DNA of 64,000 nt, from positions 1 to 64,000 of the forward strand of contig NZ_SPVG01000250.1 of assembly GCF_004614165.1 (NCBI RefSeq), in the 5' to 3' direction. Shown in pieces: positions 1 to 7,800 of this stretch. Position 1 is the stretch's first letter; each line of letters begins with the position of its first letter. A model generated the notes under the pieces. That model was not told where the DNA came from. It saw nothing but the letters and a program-made list of their open reading frames with translations, and searched no databases. The stretch comes from Duganella callida (GTDB taxonomy: Bacteria; Pseudomonadota; Gammaproteobacteria; Burkholderiales; Burkholderiaceae_D). The position numbers were made by a program, and so were the translations under genes.

Positions 1-1934
1 CCCTGGGGCCGGAGGGCGAGCGCCGCACCGCGCTGTCGGCACGCATCTCGGCCCTGTACCGGGCGCCGGACGGCGTGCTCTGGGCCGGCAACGACGAGGA
101 AGTGTGGAGCGTGGCCGGCGGCCGCGTCGAGCGCTACCCGCTGCCGCCGGACGCCGGCGGCTACGAGGTGCAGGCCATGAGCCGGGCGGCCGGCGGCGGC
201 ATGTGGGTGTCGATCGTGCGCGCCGGCCTGTACCTGCTGCGCGATGGGCGCTGGCTGCAACAGGCGATGCTGCCGCCGATCCTGCCCGGCATGGGCGACC
301 AGTTCCCCACCTGCCTGGCCACCGACGCCGACGGCGCGCTGTGGGGCGGCTACATCCGCAACCACATCGCCCGCCTGCGCCAGGGCCGGGTCACGCAGTA
401 CGGCCCCGACCACGGCGTGGAGCTGGGCAACGTGCTGACGCTGTACACCGCCGGCGGCCTGCTGTGGGCCGGCGGCGAGCGTGGCGTGGCGTGGCTGGAC
501 CACGAGCGCTTCACGACGCTGCACGGCCGCGGCGGCGAAACCTTCCGCGGCATTTCCGGCATCGCCCGCACCGCGCAGGGCGACCTGTGGCTGTTCGGCA
601 CCGAGGGCCTGAGCCGCATCGCCGCCGCCGAACTGGCGCGCGCGCTGCGGCAGCCCGGCTACGAAGTGGAATACGAGCGTTACGACGCCCACGACGGCCT
701 GCTGGGCGCGGCCTCGCAGCTGCGTCCCATGCCCTCGCTGGTGGCGGGCGACGACGGCCTGCTGTGGATGGCCACCGCCAACCGCATCAACTGGATCGAT
801 CCGGGACGGTTGACGCATAATCCGGTCGCGCCGCCGGTGCTGGTGCGCGACCTGGCGATCGGCGAGCAGCGCTACAGCCCCCTGCCCGGCCTGACCCTGC
901 CCGAAGGCAGCGACAGCCTGCGCATCGACTACACGGCGCTCAGCCTGGGCGTGCCGGAACGGGTGCGCTTCCGCTACCGGCTCGATGGCGTCGACCACGA
1001 CTGGCAGGATCCCGGCACGCGCCGCCAGGCGTTCTACACCAACCTGGCGCCCGGCAGCTACCGCTTTCACGTGATGGCCGCCAACGAGGACGGCGTATGG
1101 AATCCGCAGGAAGCGCAGCTGGCCTTCACCATCCCGCCCACCTTCGCGCAGAGCGCCTGGTTCAAGCTGCTGTGCGCTTTGGCCGCGGGCGGCGCGCTGT
1201 TCGCGGCGTACCGCCTGCACCTGCGCCACGTGACGCGCCGGCTGCGCATTCGTCTGGAAGACCGTGCCGACGAGCGCGAACGCATCGCCCGCGCGCTGCA
1301 CGACACCTTCCTGCAGAGCGTGCAGGGGCTGATGCTGCGCGTGCAGACCCTGCTCAAGCGTCTGCCGGCCGGCGGCGAAGCGCACCAGCTGGTGGAAAAA
1401 ATCCTCAACCAGGCCGACGACGTGCTGGCGGAAGGCCGCAACCAGGTGCGCGGCCTGCGCGACGCCGGCAGCTACCAGCACGAGCTGCCACGTTTGTTCA
1501 CCGAGCTGGGACAGCATCTGCGCGAAGAACAGGCGGCCGACTTCGTGGTGATCGTCACCGGCCAGCCGACCGCGCTGGACGAGGTGGCGGCCGAACACCT
1601 GTACCACATCGGCCGCGAGGCGCTGCTGAACGCCTTCCGCCATTCGGGCGCCAGCCGCATCGAACTGGAACTGGGTTATGCCAGCCAGTTCGTCACGCTG
1701 CAGGTACGCGATGACGGCCGCGGCATCGATGAACAGGTGCTGGCGGCCGGCGAACGGCCCGGCCACTGGGGCCTGATCGGCATGCGCGAGCGCGGCGCCA
1801 AGATCGGCGCCACGCTGGAGCTGCGCTGCCGTCCGGGCATGGGCACGGTGGTGCACGTGGTGACGCCGGCCGCGACGATTCATCTGCACCAGCCGGGACC
1901 GCTGCGGCGCTGGCTGCGGCGCGAGGCCGCCTAA
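1..1934 (+). CDS. Sensor histidine kinase, beta-propeller/Y_Y_Y type (5' partial)
   Basis: The reading frame is open from base 3, so the gene begins upstream of the window; the GTG at 75 lies inside the propeller and is not the start. The visible part has repeated propeller blades (motifs such as GLLWAGGERGVAWL and GDLWLFGTEGL), then a Y_Y_Y domain (about 900-1130), one membrane segment (about 1155-1215) and a HisKA_3 dimerisation box. The phospho-accepting His is in ARALHDTF (codon 1299-1301). A HATPase domain follows, with N-box NAFRHSGA and G-boxes DDGRGID and GLIGMRERG. This is the architecture of periplasmic-sensing NarX-like kinases of hybrid-free type. It ends 12 bp from a convergent response-regulator gene, its probable partner. 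The ligand is unknown. Confidence 0.93.
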   Translation, partial: LGPEGERRTALSARISALYRAPDGVLWAGNDEEVWSVAGGRVERYPLPPDAGGYEVQAMSRAAGGGMWVSIVRAGLYLLRDGRWLQQAMLPPILPGMGDQFPTCLATDADGALWGGYIRNHIARLRQGRVTQYGPDHGVELGNVLTLYTAGGLLWAGGERGVAWLDHERFTTLHGRGGETFRGISGIARTAQGDLWLFGTEGLSRIAAAELARALRQPGYEVEYERYDAHDGLLGAASQLRPMPSLVAGDDGLLWMATANRINWIDPGRLTHNPVAPPVLVRDLAIGEQRYSPLPGLTLPEGSDSLRIDYTALSLGVPERVRFRYRLDGVDHDWQDPGTRRQAFYTNLAPGSYRFHVMAANEDGVWNPQEAQLAFTIPPTFAQSAWFKLLCALAAGGALFAAYRLHLRHVTRRLRIRLEDRADERERIARALHDTFLQSVQGLMLRVQTLLKRLPAGGEAHQLVEKILNQADDVLAEGRNQVRGLRDAGSYQHELPRLFTELGQHLREEQAADFVVIVTGQPTALDEVAAEHLYHIGREALLNAFRHSGASRIELELGYASQFVTLQVRDDGRGIDEQVLAAGERPGHWGLIGMRERGAKIGATLELRCRPGMGTVVHVVTPAATIHLHQPGPLRRWLRREAA

Positions 1935-1946
1935 GCACCCGGCCGC

Positions 1947-2603
1947 TTACTGCACCACGCCGCAGGAATGCAGGTCGAGGATGCCGCGCTCGATGGCCAG
2001 CGTCACCGCGTGGGTGCGGTCGCTGGCATTCAGCTTGGCCAGGATGCTCTTCATGTGCACCTTGACGGTTTCCTCGGAAATCACCAGGTGCATGCCGATG
2101 CGCTTGTTGCTCTGGCCACCGGCCACCAGCTGCAGCACCTCCACTTCGCGCTTGCTCAGCGCGCCCTCGTGCCAGTGCTCGGCGATGCCGCTGGCCACGG
2201 CGGCCGGGATGCTGCGCCGGCCCTCGTGCACGCAGCGGATGGTCGCCAGCAGTTCGCGCCGCAGCATGCTCTTTAACAGATAGCCGGCGGCGCCGGCGGA
2301 AATCGCGCGCTGCGCCAGCACGTCGCCCTCGTAGGTGGTCAGCACCACGATGCGGGCGTTGGGGAACTCCTTGCGGATGGCGATGGTGGCGTCGATGCCG
2401 TTCATGTCGGGCATCTGGATGTCCATCAGCGTCACGTCGGGCTGCAGGCGGCGATAGGCGTCGAGCGCCTGTACACCGTTGGTGGCCTCGGCCACCAGCC
2501 GCATGTCGTCTTCGTCGGCGATCACGCTGGCTATGCCTTCGCGGAACATCGGATGGTCATCCACGCTGAGGATGGAGATCGGCGGGGTCGGGGCCGGGGT
2601 CAT
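1947..2603 (-). CDS. NarL/FixJ-family response regulator
   Basis: A 218-residue DNA-binding response regulator. The receiver domain (about 10-125) keeps the acidic pair (SVDDHP), the phospho-accepting Asp in TLMDIQMPDMNG and the conserved Lys in GYLLKSM. A LuxR-type helix-turn-helix follows (about 148-205; LSKREVEVLQLVAGGQSNKRIG). It is tail-to-tail with the HisKA_3 sensor kinase ending at 1934, so the two are a likely pair although not co-transcribed. Its start faces the DoxX-like gene across a 173-bp divergent region that contains GGTAG-3-CTACC and two TACCTCC copies, possible NarL-type sites. Targets are not evident. Confidence 0.93.
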   Translation of the reverse strand: MTPAPTPPISILSVDDHPMFREGIASVIADEDDMRLVAEATNGVQALDAYRRLQPDVTLMDIQMPDMNGIDATIAIRKEFPNARIVVLTTYEGDVLAQRAISAGAAGYLLKSMLRRELLATIRCVHEGRRSIPAAVASGIAEHWHEGALSKREVEVLQLVAGGQSNKRIGMHLVISEETVKVHMKSILAKLNASDRTHAVTLAIERGILDLHSCGVVQ

Positions 2604-2680
2604 GAGATTCTCTCGAATAAATTTCGGGCGTGTAGCCTAATCATGCCACATCCGCAACCATGACACTATACCTCCATTTG

Positions 2681-2696
2681 GGTAGAGGCTACCTCC
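2681..2696. promoter_or_regulatory. Possible LuxR/NarL-type operator between divergent genes
   Basis: GGTAG-agg-CTACC forms a short inverted repeat (2681-2693). The heptamer TACCTCC occurs at 2670-2676 and again at 2690-2696. It sits in the divergent region between the response regulator at 2603 and the DoxX-like gene at 2777. NarL-family regulators bind heptamers beginning TAC, so an autoregulatory role is an inference from position and form only. Confidence 0.3.
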
Positions 2697-2776
2697 CGGA
2701 TCGGGGCGTGGCAAAAACCGGTGAAACGCTTAACCTTCTGTTCAGCATAGCGTATCCATGTGAGAGGCAAACGAAC

Positions 2777-3154
2777 ATGCGGGGATTCAGCTCCGGTTTT
2801 CCGCGCGGGAGCGCGGGCGTTGGCCTCCTGCTGTTAAGGGTGGCGGTCGGCTTGCAGCTGCTTGCCGAAAATGGCTGCACCGGCGCCACGCCCTGGTGGC
2901 TGGCGGCGGTCGAACTGGTCGTCGGCCTGGCGCTGGTGTCGGGCATGCTGACGCCCATCGCCAGCCTGCTCAGCGGCGCTTACCAGATGGTGTGCCTGGG
3001 GCACGCCACCTGGAGCCATGCGGCGCCGCTGCTGATCGCCGTGATCACGGCGATTGCCCTGGTCCTGCTGGGCGCGGGGGCGTATTCGCTGGACGCCCGC
3101 CTGTTCGGGCGGCGCCGGCTGGTGCTGCCGCTGAACCACATGGAACGCGACTGA
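2777..3154 (+). CDS. DoxX-like small membrane protein
   Basis: A 125-residue protein with about three to four hydrophobic segments and a C-terminal GAYSLDARLFGRR, typical of DoxX-family membrane proteins. I place the start at ATG 2777 (MRGFSSG), preceded by GAGAGG at 2762-2767; a longer frame from 2660 lacks a ribosome site and runs through probable promoter DNA. DoxX proteins have been linked to redox and thiol stress at the membrane, but no specific function can be assigned here. It lies just upstream of the LuxR-type regulator at 3183 and could be co-transcribed with it. Confidence 0.75.
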   Translation: MRGFSSGFPRGSAGVGLLLLRVAVGLQLLAENGCTGATPWWLAAVELVVGLALVSGMLTPIASLLSGAYQMVCLGHATWSHAAPLLIAVITAIALVLLGAGAYSLDARLFGRRRLVLPLNHMERD

Positions 3155-3182
3155 TTCTGGTTTTTTATTTTAGGAGAGTGAC

Positions 3183-3884
3183 ATGCGAATGGATAACCGA
3201 ACCTGGCCACAGACCGCCGTCGGCGGTACCGGTAACACCAACGCCATCGTCCAACAAGGCGACAAAGTCCAAGTGCTGATCGCACACGCGGACCCGATAG
3301 TCAGCGCCGGCGTGGCCGCGCTGCTGGGCGCGCACGGCGATATGCACATCACCACCGTGGCCGCCGCCGACGCGGTCGGCCACGGTGGCGCGGACGTCGT
3401 CATCCTCGACCACCGCAACGGCCTGGAACACATGCGCCGTTGCGCCAGCGCGCCGCACCACGACACCCCGGCGCGGGTGTTGATCGTGACGCAGCTGGAA
3501 CGCGAATGGGAAGTGCGCACCGCCATGATGGCCGGCGTGCACGGCTACCTGCTGCAGAACGCCGATCCCGAGCAGCTGCTGACGGCGGTGCGCTCGCTGA
3601 GCCGCGGCATGCGCTACCTCAGCGCGGAACTGAGCCGCTGCGTGGCGGACAGCTTCACCCGCATCGGCCTGACCAGCCGCGAAACCGACGTGCTGCAGCT
3701 GCTGGCCCAGGGCCAGTGCAACAAGTCGATCGCGCGCGAACTGGGCATCGGCGTCGGCACCGTCAAGACCCACGTCAAAGGTCTTTTTGACAAGCTTGGC
3801 GCCACGGCACGCACCCACGCCGTGGTGCTGGCCGCGCGCCGCGGCCTGGTCAGCGACTCGTTCCTGACCAATAATCCGCATTGA
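3183..3884 (+). CDS. LuxR-family response regulator with degenerate receiver
   Basis: A 233-residue protein with a receiver-like domain (about 35-150) and a LuxR helix-turn-helix (about 165-225; LTSRETDVLQLLAQGQCNKSIA). The start ATG has a good AGGAGAG about 6 bp upstream. The receiver keeps an Asp at the phosphorylation strand (VVILDHRNG). However, the acidic pocket reads AHADP instead of DD-H, and the conserved Lys of GYLLK is Gln (GYLLQNAD). In known receivers these residues hold Mg2+ and contact the phosphoryl group, so this regulator may act without phosphorylation. No kinase gene adjoins it, and no target is evident. Confidence 0.88.
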   Translation: MRMDNRTWPQTAVGGTGNTNAIVQQGDKVQVLIAHADPIVSAGVAALLGAHGDMHITTVAAADAVGHGGADVVILDHRNGLEHMRRCASAPHHDTPARVLIVTQLEREWEVRTAMMAGVHGYLLQNADPEQLLTAVRSLSRGMRYLSAELSRCVADSFTRIGLTSRETDVLQLLAQGQCNKSIARELGIGVGTVKTHVKGLFDKLGATARTHAVVLAARRGLVSDSFLTNNPH

Positions 3885-3889
3885 TGGCG

Positions 3890-3927
3890 TTGCCGTATCG
3901 GGCAAATCCCCTGTAAAATCAGGGGAT
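3890..3927 (+). promoter_or_regulatory. Predicted promoter with palindromic operator over the -10 box
   Basis: TTGCCG (3890-3895) and TAAAAT (3914-3919) form a -35/-10 pair with an 18-bp spacer. The -10 is the 6-nt centre of a perfect 8-bp inverted repeat, ATCCCCTG (3906-3913) and CAGGGGAT (3920-3927). A repressor bound there would block the promoter; alternatively the repeat folds as a hairpin over the ATG at 3926. It would drive the small His/Cys protein gene and the TonB receptor behind it. Confidence 0.5.
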
Positions 3928-3946
3928 GCATGCCCAGGCCCTTTCC

Positions 3947-4261
3947 ATGAACACGCCAAAACGCCAGTCGCGCTACCAGCGCGTCATGATGTTTTTCGTG
4001 CTGCTGTTCCTGGCGCTGCAACTGCTGGGAGCGAATTCCCACACCCACGCCTACACCGACCACGAACCGGATTGCGCGGCCTGCTCGGTGGTGCACCTGC
4101 CCGCGGGCGGCGTGCCGCCGCTGGCGCTGGCGCTGCTGCCGGTGGCGCCGCAGGCCGGCGTGGCACTGGTCATGCCGGCCGTCCCGGTGCGTACGGCACG
4201 CAATGAATACCTGACGCCTCCCTCCCACGCGCCGCCCGGCGTTGCTGTTTCTTCCATCTGA
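3947..4261 (+). CDS. Small His/Cys-containing membrane-anchored protein
   Basis: A short protein of 104 residues from ATG 3947 (MNTPKRQ); an in-frame ATG at 3926 lies inside the inverted repeat and is less likely. It has an N-terminal hydrophobic helix (VMMFFVLLFLALQLLG), then a His/Cys-rich stretch SHTHAYTDHEPDCAACS, then a Pro/Ala-rich tail. Such clusters commonly bind transition metals, and similar short proteins occur next to TonB receptor genes. Here the receptor follows after 75 bp on the same strand. I do not recognise a named family with certainty; a metal-related periplasmic role is inference. Confidence 0.7.
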   Translation: MNTPKRQSRYQRVMMFFVLLFLALQLLGANSHTHAYTDHEPDCAACSVVHLPAGGVPPLALALLPVAPQAGVALVMPAVPVRTARNEYLTPPSHAPPGVAVSSI

Positions 4262-4336
4262 ACTTTTTAATATCGGCTGCCGCCTGCGCCTGATCGGGCC
4301 ATTGCGCCGCCACGTCTGAACATTCGAGGATTGAAC

Positions 4337-6463
4337 ATGCAACACACGCCACAACTCCGCACCCTGCCGCTGCTGATCGCCGCCGCTTTCTACGCCCACC
4401 ACGCCCTGGCCGAAGACGCGGCGCCTGCGCCCGATGTCATGCCGTCGGTGGAAGTCACCGCCGCCCACCTGAAAAGCGCCCGCATCGACCTGTCGCCGAA
4501 CGTCGGCACCACCATCTACAGCATCGACAAGCACATGGTCGACCAGTTGGGCCAGGGCGACAACACGCCCTTCAATGAAGTGCTGCTGCGCTTGCCGGGC
4601 GTGAGCCAGGATTCCAAAGGCTCGGGCTCGATCCACGTGCGCGACGACCATGGCAACGTGCAGTACCGCGTCAACGGCGTGCAGCTGCCGGAGTCGATCA
4701 GCGGTTTCGGTCAATCGATTGACACCCGTTTCGTCGAGTCGACCGATTTCATCACCGGCGCGCTGCCGGCCCAATTCGGCCTGCGCACCGCCGGCATCGT
4801 CGACATCCAGACCAAGGAAGGCCAGCCGAAATCGGGCGGCCGCGTGGGTGTGCTGGTCGGCAGCCACGATCACGTCGAGCCGAGCGCGGAATTCTTCGGC
4901 ACCCAGGGCGCGTTCAATTACTACCTGTCCGGCAGCTACCTGTCGAACGGGCTCGGCATCGAAAATCCGCTGCCTACCCGCAGCGCGCTGCACGACAAGA
5001 CCAGGCAGTCGAAATCCTTCGGCGCGCTGTCGTACTTTTTGGACGATAACACCCGACTCGGCCTGATGTTCGGCACCTACAACGGCCGCTTCCAGATCCC
5101 CAACAATCCGGCGCAGGAACCGGCGTTCGCCATCGGCGGCGCCACGCCGCCGGCTTCGTCGCAGCTGGATGAGAACCAGCGCGAGAAGAACCGCTTCGTG
5201 GTGCTGTCGCTGCAGAAGAGCATGGGCGATTTCAATTACCAGCTGTCGGGCTTTCACCAGTATTCGGAACTGCGCTACATTCCGGATGCGCTGGGCGACC
5301 TGGCCTACAACGGCGTATCGTCCAACACGCTGCGCTCGAACGCCTCCAGCGGCACCCAGTTCGACGCCAGTTACAAGCTGAATGAGGCCCACACCCTGCG
5401 CGCCGGCCTGGCCTACACGCGCCAGACCACGCACAGCGACAACAGCGTCAGCGTGTTCGACATGAACGACGACGGCACCCAGGCCAGCACCACGCCACGC
5501 ACCATCGTCGACAATGGCGGCAAGACCGGCCACTCCTCCAGCGTCTACCTGCAGGACGAATGGCATATCGGCGCGCCGCTGACGGTCAATTACGGCGTAC
5601 GCTTCGACAAGGTGGCTGCCTTCGTCGACGAACAGCAATGGAGCCCGCGCGTCAATGTCGCCTACCAGCTGGCCAAGGGCACGGCGCTGCACGCCGGCTA
5701 CTCGCGTTACTTCACGCCGCCGCCGCAGGAACTGGCGGCGCAGTCGAGCATCGACAAGTACGCCGGCACCTCGAACGCGCCGGAGGTGGCAGCCTCGGAC
5801 AACGTGCGCTCGGAACGCACCCATTATTTCGACGTGGGCCTGAGCCACCAGTTCAGCGAGCAGCTGACCTTCACCGCTGACGCCTACTACAAGCGCATCC
5901 GCAACATGCTCGATGAAGGCCAGTTCGGCCAGGCGCTGATACTGTCGCCGTTCAATTACGACCGCGGTTTCGCCAAGGGCCTGGAACTGTCGGCCGTCTA
6001 CAACCAGAAGAACTGGGGCGGCTTCCTCAACGTCACCACGCAGAAGGCGGAAGCGAGCAACATCGTTTCCGGCCAGGCCCTGTTCGGCCAGGACGAACTC
6101 GATTACATCGCCAACCACTACGTGCACGTCGATCACGACCAGACCGTGTCGGTGTCGGGCGGCGCCCATTACCACTGGGGCGACAACCAGGTCAGCGGCG
6201 ACGTCCTGTACGGCAGCGGCCTGCGCATGACGCCGGACGGCGGCGCGCCGAACTCCGGGCACCTGCCGCGCTACGCCACCGTCAACCTGGCGCTGACCCA
6301 TACCTGGAAAGCCACGCCGGTCGGCACGGTCGAGGGCCGCCTGGCGCTGATCAACGCCTTCGACAAGGTTTATCTGCTGCGCGACGGTTCCGGCATCGGC
6401 GTCGGCGCGCCGCAGTATGGCGAGCGCCGCTCGCTGTACGCCGGGATTTCGACCAGTTTTTAA
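4337..6463 (+). CDS. TonB-dependent outer membrane receptor
   Basis: A 708-residue protein starting at ATG 4337, with GAGGA 7 bp upstream; a TTG at 4331 is not needed. It has a signal peptide ending near ALA-ED, then a TonB-box-like segment (PSVEVTA). A plug domain (about 50-160) includes VQYRVNGVQLPE and ALPAQFGLRTAGIVDIQTKEG. A long beta-barrel ends in an aromatic residue (LYAGISTSF), as in outer membrane porins. The substrate cannot be read from sequence. The preceding His/Cys-rich small protein hints at a metal or metal-chelate, but this is inference. Confidence 0.9.
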   Translation: MQHTPQLRTLPLLIAAAFYAHHALAEDAAPAPDVMPSVEVTAAHLKSARIDLSPNVGTTIYSIDKHMVDQLGQGDNTPFNEVLLRLPGVSQDSKGSGSIHVRDDHGNVQYRVNGVQLPESISGFGQSIDTRFVESTDFITGALPAQFGLRTAGIVDIQTKEGQPKSGGRVGVLVGSHDHVEPSAEFFGTQGAFNYYLSGSYLSNGLGIENPLPTRSALHDKTRQSKSFGALSYFLDDNTRLGLMFGTYNGRFQIPNNPAQEPAFAIGGATPPASSQLDENQREKNRFVVLSLQKSMGDFNYQLSGFHQYSELRYIPDALGDLAYNGVSSNTLRSNASSGTQFDASYKLNEAHTLRAGLAYTRQTTHSDNSVSVFDMNDDGTQASTTPRTIVDNGGKTGHSSSVYLQDEWHIGAPLTVNYGVRFDKVAAFVDEQQWSPRVNVAYQLAKGTALHAGYSRYFTPPPQELAAQSSIDKYAGTSNAPEVAASDNVRSERTHYFDVGLSHQFSEQLTFTADAYYKRIRNMLDEGQFGQALILSPFNYDRGFAKGLELSAVYNQKNWGGFLNVTTQKAEASNIVSGQALFGQDELDYIANHYVHVDHDQTVSVSGGAHYHWGDNQVSGDVLYGSGLRMTPDGGAPNSGHLPRYATVNLALTHTWKATPVGTVEGRLALINAFDKVYLLRDGSGIGVGAPQYGERRSLYAGISTSF

Positions 6464-6470
6464 ATATAGT

Positions 6471-6481
6471 TAGGAGTCCTT
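6471..6481. promoter_or_regulatory. Predicted MarR operator, copy 1
   Basis: TAGGAGTCCTT within TAGTTAGGAGTCCTT. The core AGGA-n-TCCT is palindromic and its end overlaps the -35 hexamer of the MarR gene. The same element, TAGTTAGGACTCCTA, lies before the AhpD-like gene at 7248. Two matching palindromes in front of the regulator gene and its neighbour indicate autoregulation and control of the downstream gene. Confidence 0.65.
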
Positions 6482-6507
6482 GTCAATTAAATCCGGCCGT
6501 GTATAAT
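6480..6507 (+). promoter_or_regulatory. Promoter of the MarR gene
   Basis: TTGTCA (6480-6485) and a perfect TATAAT (6502-6507) are separated by 16 bp. Transcription would begin around 6513-6515, at or next to the ATG at 6515, which would make the message leaderless or nearly so. The palindrome at 6471-6481 touches the -35 box, a usual arrangement for repression. Confidence 0.7.
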
Positions 6508-6514
6508 GCCACGC

Positions 6515-7168
6515 ATGGACACCAAAACCGACAAGCCGTGGCAGGATACGCCTGATGTCTCAGCGCGCATCGTTACCGCTATCGGGCGCATCGCCAGTGT
6601 GATGCGCTCCGGTATGTGGGAATTCGCCACGGCCGAAAACCTGAATCCCACCCAGGCCGAGATGCTGCAGCTGCTGCAGGGTCGTACCCAGGGTGTGCGC
6701 CTGTCCTGGCTCGCATCGCAGTTGTCGATCAGCGCCGCCAGTGCCAGCGATTCGGTGTCGGCGCTGGTGGCCAAGGGTTTGCTGGTCAAAGCCCGCGCCG
6801 AGGACGATGGTCGCGCCACCGCACTGTTCCTGACACCGGAAGGTGCAGTGATGGCGGCCCGCATCGGCAGCGCCCTCGGTTTCGCCGAACAGGCCGCGGC
6901 CGCCCTGCCCGCGTCACAGCAGGCGGAGCTGCTGACCGGTCTGTTCAAACTGATCTCCCAGTTGCAGAAGACCGAACGTTTTCCCGAAATGCGCGCCTGT
7001 TTGTCGTGCCGGTTCTTTGAACCGAACCGCCATCCGGGCAAGGCTGCGCCGCACCACTGCAATCTGGTGGATGCACCATTGTCGGTACCGCTGCTGCGCA
7101 TGGATTGTCAGGAGCATCAACCAGCCGAGCCGGCGGCCAAGGCCCGGAACTGGAAAGTGTTTGCATAG
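6515..7168 (+). CDS. MarR-family regulator with C-terminal Cys/His cluster
   Basis: A 217-residue winged-helix regulator. The MarR domain spans about 20-140 and includes the recognition region LSWLASQLSISAASASDSVSALVAKGLL and wing residues AEDDGRATALFLTPEG. The C-terminus (about 158-205) carries CLSCRFF, then HPGKAAPHHCNLVD, then RMDCQEH. Four Cys and several His in this spacing could hold a metal or a redox cluster, unusual for MarR proteins of about 150 residues. The ATG at 6506 lies inside the -10 box, so I use ATG 6515. Palindromes before this gene and the AhpD-like gene suggest it represses both, probably in response to oxidative or electrophile stress (inference). Confidence 0.85.
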   Translation: MDTKTDKPWQDTPDVSARIVTAIGRIASVMRSGMWEFATAENLNPTQAEMLQLLQGRTQGVRLSWLASQLSISAASASDSVSALVAKGLLVKARAEDDGRATALFLTPEGAVMAARIGSALGFAEQAAAALPASQQAELLTGLFKLISQLQKTERFPEMRACLSCRFFEPNRHPGKAAPHHCNLVDAPLSVPLLRMDCQEHQPAEPAAKARNWKVFA

Positions 7169-7211
7169 GGTTGCCACCAGATCCTGCGCAATTTTTTTTG
7201 GCTATATTAGT

Positions 7212-7222
7212 TAGGACTCCTA
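7212..7222. promoter_or_regulatory. Predicted MarR operator, copy 2
   Basis: TAGGACTCCTA is a palindrome with a single central base and shares TAGTTAGGA-n-TCCT with copy 1 at 6471-6481. It sits 26 bp before the AhpD-like start. A TATATT that could serve as -10 lies just upstream (7203-7208), though no convincing -35 was found. Confidence 0.65.
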
Positions 7223-7247
7223 TTTTAAACCACTGAAAGGAATCACC

Positions 7248-7790
7248 ATGTCCCGCATCGCTCTCGTTACCCCCGCCGACACCACCGGCGAACGCCAACA
7301 ACTGCTGGCCCAGATTCAGAGCGCATTTGGCGCCACGCCCAACATGTTCAAGGCCGTGGCCAATTCCACCGCCGCGCTGAAAAGCATGTGGGGCGCGTTC
7401 GGCGCCCTGGGCGGCGGCGTGATTCCGGCCAAGCTGGGCGAACAGATCGCCGTCGCCATTGCCGACCGCAATGAATGCGAATACTGCCTGGCCGCGCATA
7501 CGGTCCTGGGCCGCAAGGCCGGCGCCAGCGCCGATGAAATGAGCGCGGCGCAGGCCGGCCGGTCGGACGATCCGAAGACCGCCGCCGCGCTGCGCTTCGC
7601 CACCGCCGTGGTCAACAACCGCGCCCAGATCGGCGACGAGGAAGTGGCCGGCCTGCGCGCCGTCGGTTTCAGCGACGAAGAAATCATGGAGATCCTGGCG
7701 CATGTGGCGCTCAACCTGTTCACCAACTACGTGAACGTGGCGTTCCAGGTGCCGGTCGATTTCCCTGCCGTCAAACTGCGCGCCAAGTAA
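7248..7790 (+). CDS. AhpD-like carboxymuconolactone decarboxylase family protein
   Basis: A 180-residue protein of the CMD/AhpD fold. The active-site signature is E75-C77-x-x-C80-x-x-x-H84 (ECEYCLAAHTVLG), the proton-relay/disulfide motif of alkylhydroperoxidase AhpD-like proteins. The start ATG has GAAAGGA about 8 bp upstream. It is followed after 10 bp by a redoxin-like gene, and it has a MarR-type palindrome in its promoter. Together these suggest a peroxide or reactive-electrophile defence unit; the actual substrate is unknown. Confidence 0.9.
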   Translation: MSRIALVTPADTTGERQQLLAQIQSAFGATPNMFKAVANSTAALKSMWGAFGALGGGVIPAKLGEQIAVAIADRNECEYCLAAHTVLGRKAGASADEMSAAQAGRSDDPKTAAALRFATAVVNNRAQIGDEEVAGLRAVGFSDEEIMEILAHVALNLFTNYVNVAFQVPVDFPAVKLRAK

Positions 7791-7800
7791 GGAGCGGCCA

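Noticed and set aside
3614-6301. 895-residue open frame on the minus strand across the TonB receptor gene
   Set aside because: Antisense shadow: the plus strand encodes a clear receptor with signal peptide and barrel end, whereas the minus frame has a low-complexity Val/Gly/Arg composition typical of GC-rich reverse frames.
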